Of a stretch of 64,000 bases of DNA, positions 58,835 to 64,000 are shown piece after piece. A model generated the notes under the pieces. That model was not told the DNA's origin. It ran no database searches and saw only the letters and a list, made by a program, of their open reading frames with translations. The position numbers were made by a program, and so were the translations under genes. The stretch spans positions 248,001-312,000 of the forward strand of contig VDMD01000009.1 of assembly GCA_007026445.1 (NCBI GenBank), read 5' to 3'. How positions within the stretch are numbered: the stretch's first letter is position 1; each line of letters starts with the position of its first letter. Source of the DNA: Schizophyllum amplum (taxonomy: Eukaryota > Basidiomycota > Agaricomycetes > Agaricales > Schizophyllaceae).

Positions 58835-61470
58835 TCACCGCGCGCCTCGCCCCCGCTTCCGCTCGTCGCGCACTGCCGCCCACACTGAGAGCAACAATGC
58901 GCAGAAGCAGCAGAACGCCGTCAGATGCAGGGTCGCCGTATAGCACGAGCGGCCCGCAACGCAATCGGGGGCGGACGCTGAGGTAGCGGCAATCCTGTCC
59001 GGCGCGTCTGCGTCCGTTCTTCTCCATGCGGACATCACCGCCTCCCTTGCGAACGCTACGACCGGCCCTACAGACGCTACGACCGACCCAGCTGACGCTG
59101 TTGTTGCTCCTGCAGAATCTGCGACCACCTCCGCCCCCGCGAGTCCGGCCGCCTCCGCCTCCTTCTCGCCCTCGCGGTCCAGGTTCGCGCCAAACGCCAG
59201 CGAAAAGAGATTACCGGCAAACATGGGCGCCAGTGATAGGAAGCCCCAATTCTCTGAGAAGTGGACTGCGACGAGAGAGGGTCAGTCGTGGATAGAAAAA
59301 GAGACACTAGGACATGGTCGCGTCGCACTCACTCATTCCGAACCATTCGATGACTACTGCTGGCATGAAGCCGAAGAGGCTCCCGTGCGAGAAACCAAGC
59401 AGCGCGCTTGCCACCCACAACCAGCTTGGGTCATCTATGTTGGCTGAGAATCCGTAAGCTTTACGTGCACAACAATGCGGTAGGGAAGGGCAAAGCGACT
59501 GAACGTAGGCGAGAGCGAGGGACTAAGCGGGAGCGAGGGAGTAGACGAGAGCAAAAGACCAGGCGAAAGAGGGCCGATTGATGACCGGAAGGCCAAGCAG
59601 AACGTACGAAAGGGATGTCAAGATACTGACAAGCTAATATCTGTGATGTGCAGAAGGCCGTTGCAACGCCAATGAGCAAGACGGACCGTACTCGGCCAAG
59701 ACGTGTCTTGACAAAGTCAGATGCGAGGCCTGTGTGAGTATTAGTTCCGGCATCCTCGAGGTATTAGACGATGGAGAGGACGACCAGCCGAGACGCATGG
59801 CCAGACGAGCATATAGACAGGCTCACCTATAGCTATCCGTCCCGCGCAGTTCATGATACTGATGACGGAGACCTGGGTGGCTTGCAGCGCGGCAGCGGCC
59901 GCTTCGTCGTACGCTGGCGGCTGCAGATCGCCTTCAACTATCGTCTTCTTCGCGGCCAAGCTACCTGCGTACAGCGCTTGCGACATCGAGCCGACGTTGT
60001 TGATATCTACAGATCTCTATCAACGTCAAAAGGCGCTCGCGACATAAAATAAAAACGTACACATGAGGCCTGTGCCGCTCACTACAAAGCCATGAAAACT
60101 CATCAGCTGTATATCTTTGAGCAGACAGCGATGCCAGCAACCTACGCGTCGACACGATGATGAACAGCAGCCAAAAGTCGCCGCTCAGAAACAGATCGCG
60201 GCCGTGGATGTTGAGCGGCGCATGTGCGGGGTGGACGTGCGCCTCCTCCTCCTCCTCCTCTTCATCGCTAAGGTGCAGGTGCGCCTCCTCGTGTCCGTGC
60301 ACGCGATGTATATGCGCATGCTCCGCCTCGTGCAAGAGCCGAGCGCTCCGGCTCAAGCTCCGCGTCGCGTTCAGCCTCGTTGGTCGGCGCTCCAGAGAGC
60401 CCCTTGACGGACTGAGTTCCACATCGTGCGCCGCGCCAGGGATGTAGGCCGCCACGGGCGTCAGCGATGGTTTCACAGCGTGATGGACACGGGGCGTATC
60501 GTCGTCGTCATCGTCCACCTCGTCGTCCGAATCCGAGTGCAGCACGAGGTCGTCCGCCACCCGGCCCTCCTCCGCTGCCAGCAGCGGCGTCCGGCTCGTG
60601 TTCGCGTGGCGGAAGACGGGGTCGGGATCGGCGTGGAACAGCACGTCGCTGCCGTCATCCTCCTCGAACGGCACTGTCTTCACCAGCCACAGGCCGACGA
60701 GCTGCGGGAGCGCGGTGCCGAGGGCGAGCAATGTAAGAAAGGACGTCGTGTCGCCGGGGAACAGCACGCGCGCGGCGGTGGAGAAGAGAAAGGCGGAGAG
60801 ACCGAAGCCGGAGAGGACGAGACCGGTCGCAGAGGCGCGCTGAGAAGAGTCAGTAAGTCAGTCATCACGCAGCGCAGGTCAGCACGTACCGCGCGGTCCG
60901 GAAAGGACTTTGCGACCGCGTTCACCCCGCTCGTGTTGCCCGCGTTCCCGCCGGCGCCCGTCGCGAGGGCGCTGAGGATGAGCGCTGCAAAGACTGGGCC
61001 ATCCGCAGCGACGCCCGTATCGTAGAGCACCTTGATGCCGAGGTAGCCGGACAGCAGGAGAACGAAGGCGCAAAGCAGTCCGATCTTCGGCCCGCGCGAG
61101 TCCACGAGCTTGCCCCACAGCGGCGCCGTGCTGTACACGCCAACTGAAGCAAGATATGAGAGGGGGGAGGGGAAGAACGGCTGTGGCGCGCACCGTTCCC
61201 TGAAAGTCCGATCACGTTCAACTTGGTGTGCGAGATGGTCAAGCGCTTCGCGAGCTGGGGGCCGTACGCTGTGAGCCTGTCAGCTACTGCGATAGCCCTT
61301 CTATCTTTTCAAAGCGTACCAGAGAATACCTGGAGCACATATCAATTTCCGCGCTTACGATGCGCTGGATCACGCACATAGTTCGTCCCTGACGCCAGGC
61401 CAACGACAATGGACGTGAGCAGCGTCGTCAGTCGAGGGCCGCTGAGGAGTCGCGGCGCGGCGGGCGACAT
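58835..61470 (-). CDS. MCH1-like MFS transporter
   Basis: Nodulin-like/monocarboxylate-type MFS carrier. Exons run 61470-61378, 61329-61320 (10 nt), 61268-61194, 61143-60890, 60839-60146, 60081-60061 (21 nt), 60006 onward, with further introns before the stop at 58835-58837. Helix 1 carries SIVVGLASGTNYVFSAYGP. Then LNVIGLSGNVGVYS, GKLVDSRGPKIG, and ATGAGGNAGNTSGVNA with SFPDRA follow. The long central loop (60.2-60.6 kb) is rich in His, Glu and Asp (HIHRVHGHEEAHLHL). The second half begins FWLLFIIVSTLSGTGLMYI, then NNVGSMSQALYAG; later FGFMPAVVIEWFGM precedes HFSENWGFLSLAPMF. Length is about 600 aa or more. The substrate is unproven even for MCH1 itself. Confidence 0.85.
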
Positions 61471-61911
61471 GGACGAACAAGATGAGGGGAGAAGGCAAGC
61501 CGATATTATGATAAGTAGCGGCTGATGCCGCCCGCTTCAAACAGTGCACGCGCCGGTGGCGACAGTCTACAGATAAGTTAAGTAGAGGGCAGCCAACGTG
61601 CAGGTACGTCGTAGACGTCGAGCGCAGGAACTTCGATACAATGAGCAAGCCAGTGATGAAGATCCAGTTGGCAAGACAAGCGACATTGCAAAGAGATTCG
61701 ACTATTACTCGAATTGTAGACAGCTACTAACAAGACAGCTAAGTACTTGCTTACTTCATTTTGAAGCAACCTTTGCTTCCTCTGTGTAAACATGCTTGCC
61801 TGGCTCTTCGACAGTTGGCGGTGGACTGGGAACTACTCCAAACACATCCTTCCGTTATGCTACAATTACTGATTGCTATTGTACAATAGATACTCTCCTA
61901 CAAGCAGCGAA
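61471..61911. other. Intergenic region
   Basis: Promoter side of the MCH1-like gene and 3' flank of the CsbD-like gene. No feature recognised. Confidence 0.45.
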
Positions 61912-62314
61912 TTATGCGCGCTTGTTGACCTCCTGCTGGGTCTCGCCCTTGTCGTGGCGGGCTTGGCCCTGGGCCTGCTGGGACTTGTCGCCAGTGATGG
62001 AACCGACGACGTTGTCCTTCTTGCCAGAGATGCGGTCGCCGGTGCCCTCGACATAGCCCTGAGCGCGGGCGGCGTTGTACTCGCCCTCACCTGCGATATA
62101 TGAGCAACAGTTGGTTGGATACTGATAAGTCGACTCACCCTCGGCGTGCTCCTGCTTGCCCGACGTTTGCCAGGACTCAAGGCCGGTCGCGTTGCCGATG
62201 GCCTCGACGACGTTACCCCTGCGATGCTCGTTAGCTCTGTGATTCGGTTGTCCAAGAAAGTGCTACTCACTTGGTGGAGTGGTACTGGCCAGAGGACTTC
62301 GATGGGTCAGACAT
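61912..62314 (-). CDS. CsbD-like stress protein, copy 1
   Basis: Exons 62314-62271 (44 nt), 62218-62139 (80 nt) and 62090-61912 (179 nt) encode 100 aa. The sequence MSDPSKSSGQYHSTKGN, then EAIGNATGLESWQTSG, GYVEGTGDRISGKKDNVVG and QQAQGQARHDKGETQQE is the small hydrophilic CsbD-like fold. In fungi this family includes proteins called mismatched base pair and cruciform DNA recognition (Hmp1-type). It is a stress-abundance protein without known enzymatic activity. It has the same exon sizes as its divergent paralogue at 62965. A minus-strand TATATAA lies about 88 bp upstream of its ATG. Confidence 0.9.
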
Positions 62315-62964
62315 GATGATTCGTGTAATGTGTGGTGGTGGTAGTGAATTGGTCGGTTGTATGAGATGGTTCTGGCTTCAACTCGAAGCACGACGCACCT
62401 TATATAGGGATCCTCGTCTCGCCCGCAGTCAGGAATGACGGAAGGCATGACGGTTTGGCGCCCGTCCCTACCGCGCCGCTCCTCACTAGCATTGGCACTA
62501 GGCTGTTGCCATGGCCGTCCCAATTGCAGTGCGTGGCAGACAACCATTGGATAACGAGATGGAGCCTTCGTGAAGGTATGACGCGAGGCGGCTGCGTGAA
62601 GTTCCGCGCAAGTTCCGCGCCAGGGCGGCAAAGTCGAACCGGTCATGTGATATGCGTCATGTGAAATGTAACATCACCCGTCATGCCCGGGCGTCATTGA
62701 CCCACCCCACCAGACTCCAGTTGGACCCATCGCCGTCATCGAGGCCCGAGGGGGACCGCCGCCCCCCCAGGCTCCCAGACCGCCCCTCGCGGCTGTTACG
62801 AGGCGCAGAGTCCGAATCGATGGAGAGGCTGTCGATGACGCCGGTAAATGCGCTGAATCACCGACTTCTGAGCATATATAAGGCCCTTGAGCTGTGGATA
62901 AAGAGCACTCACAAACCACCATTCAACTTCAATCAACTCAACAACCAAACCATCCACATCCACC
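62315..62964. promoter_or_regulatory. Divergent promoter of the two CsbD-like genes
   Basis: 650 bp between the start codons. TATATAA occurs on the minus strand at 62400-62406 for copy 1 and on the plus strand at 62875-62881 for copy 2, each about 90 bp from its ATG. An AGGGG element (stress-response-element-like) sits near 62750. Regulation by stress is inferred. Confidence 0.65.
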
Positions 62965-63377
62965 ATGACTGATCCCTCGAAGACCACCGGCCAGTACCAC
63001 TCTACCAAGTAGGTGTTGCGCTTTGTGCTCGTCGCTACTCCCGCCCACACCTGCTGACTGGACGTAGGGGCAACGTGGTCGAGGCCATTGGTAACGCGAC
63101 TGGTCTTGATTCCTGGCAAACGTCAGGCAAGCAGGAGCACGCTGAAGGTGAGCCTCTGGTTGATGTTCAGCATCCGCATTCAGTCTAATGGACTGCAGGC
63201 GAGGGCGAGTACAACGCCGCTCGCGCTAAGGGCTACGCTGAGGGCACTGGCGACCGCATCAGCGGCAAGAAGGACAACATCGTCGGCGCTGTCACGGGCG
63301 ACAATTCCCAACAGGCGCAGGGTCAGGCCCGCCACGACAAGGGCGAGGCCCAGCAGGAGATCAACAAGCACGCATGA
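62965..63377 (+). CDS. CsbD-like stress protein, copy 2
   Basis: Exons 62965-63008 (44 nt), 63068-63147 (80 nt) and 63199-63377 (179 nt) encode 100 aa. The protein is almost collinear with copy 1 (MTDPSKTTGQYHSTKGN, then GLDSWQTSGKQEHAEG, GYAEGTGDRISGKKDNIVG and QQEINKHA). Introns are at identical positions, so the pair arose by inverted duplication of one gene. Role as for copy 1. Confidence 0.9.
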
Positions 63378-63584
63378 ACACGTCGCCATTGTATCGCTGA
63401 AGTCCCCATGTAACCTTATGTATACTATGCCTCGAGGTTAGAGATGTATCATTGCAATGAACTCAATGAACGAATGACGGACCAGATGAGAATTGTGACT
63501 ACTGCTTCTGTGTTCAGTTATGAAAATGGCTTGATATTAAGCGCATCGCGCCTGCAACCAATCTTTGAGATCTTCCGTAGCCCG

Positions 63585-64000
63585 CTACATGACATCGTTC
63601 AGCTTTGACATCGATATGCTTCTCGCTGTGCGTACCTCGAGGAAAAGCATGTTTGCCCGGACTGCGTCAAGCGTCTGATTAGCGACCATCTGGTATACAG
63701 TGGTGTCCCGAGCCTGCCCATGTTCATCAATAACTCCTGTAGGAAACGGCCGACAAACCTCAAAGAAGTTCTTTAACGTCTCGTAATCCGTCGTGCTGGA
63801 CAAGCCACTGAATCCATCTTGGATAACCAGCTCCAACGCCATGCCGTCCTTGAACCTCTCGACCATCTGGCAGCAGCGCAATCAGTGAAAATCAAGTTTT
63901 TTGGTTGCCGGTTTACTCACCCCATCGAACCGCTTCAACAACCCCTCCACCATCCGCCGCCTCGTCATCGGGTTCGCAGAGAGGCTTCCAAGAAACCTGG
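63585..64000 (-). CDS. Probable M1 aminopeptidase, 3' end only
   Basis: Two minus-strand exons, 64000-63921 (continuing beyond the window) and 63866-63585, give the last about 120 residues. The pattern RFLGSLSANPMTRRRMVEGL, RFDGMVERFKDGMALEL, FSGLSSTTDYETLKNFFEV and QTLDAVRANMLFLEV fits the C-terminal helical (ERAP1_C-like) domain of M1 zinc aminopeptidases. There the last helices carry a Q-LD-IRA-A-WLE-type motif. The catalytic domain is outside the window, so the call is tentative. Confidence 0.55.

Noticed and set aside
1..64000. CRISPR arrays, rRNA genes and bacterial-type operons
   Set aside because: No regularly spaced repeats with unique spacers, no rRNA motifs, and the gene structure is eukaryotic throughout.

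Overview
The window is nuclear DNA of a filamentous basidiomycete, most likely a polypore-type Agaricomycete. The genes are split by many GT-AG introns of about 45-60 bp with CTNAC-type branch points. The conserved genes are typical fungal housekeeping genes, and the rest is a repeat-rich accessory island. The species cannot be named from the sequence alone.

Left edge (1-5 kb): the 3' two thirds or more of a plasma-membrane H+-ATPase gene on +, then a zinc-finger/coiled-coil gene on -.

Accessory island (about 5.4-49 kb): it is dominated by two related gene families. Family B (B1, B2, B3, B4, B5) resembles the fungal HNH_2 nuclease domain and keeps an AH[IV]/SH His, an Asn and a second His nine residues after the Asn. 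Family A (A1-A8) has the same architecture and the same intron position and phase beside that Asn, but lacks both His. Four A/B pairs are divergent and share short intergenic regions: A3/B1, A4/B3, A6/B2 and A8/B5. A three-gene block A3-B1-A4 (10.5-22.9 kb) is repeated in inverted orientation as A6-B2-A5 (30.4-36.6 kb). Between the copies lie B3 and the conserved condensin gene CND3.

Mobile DNA has broken several of these genes. A 6.7-kb LTR element with apparently identical LTRs sits in exon 1 of A3. A 614-bp hAT-type element splits the A1 fragment. A 599-bp TA-flanked element sits in the right arm of the inverted duplication, and its empty site survives in the left arm. A 1287-bp hAT-type element carries what looks like a piece of a host gene. 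A5 is frameshifted. From 38.6 to 43.3 kb I see no gene, only decayed tandem repeats and a 30-bp perfect palindrome.

Right edge (49.5-64 kb): conserved genes resume. In order they are a RAD6/UBC2 ubiquitin-conjugating enzyme, a GH51 alpha-L-arabinofuranosidase, a sugar-porter MFS transporter, a Crinkler/RHS-like P-loop gene with an in-frame stop, an MCH1-like MFS transporter, two divergent CsbD-like stress-protein paralogues, and the 3' end of a probable M1 aminopeptidase. The arabinofuranosidase next to a sugar transporter fits use of plant-wall pentoses, but no operon-like link is implied. All exon boundaries were read by eye from splice consensus, reading phase and comparison between paralogues in the window.
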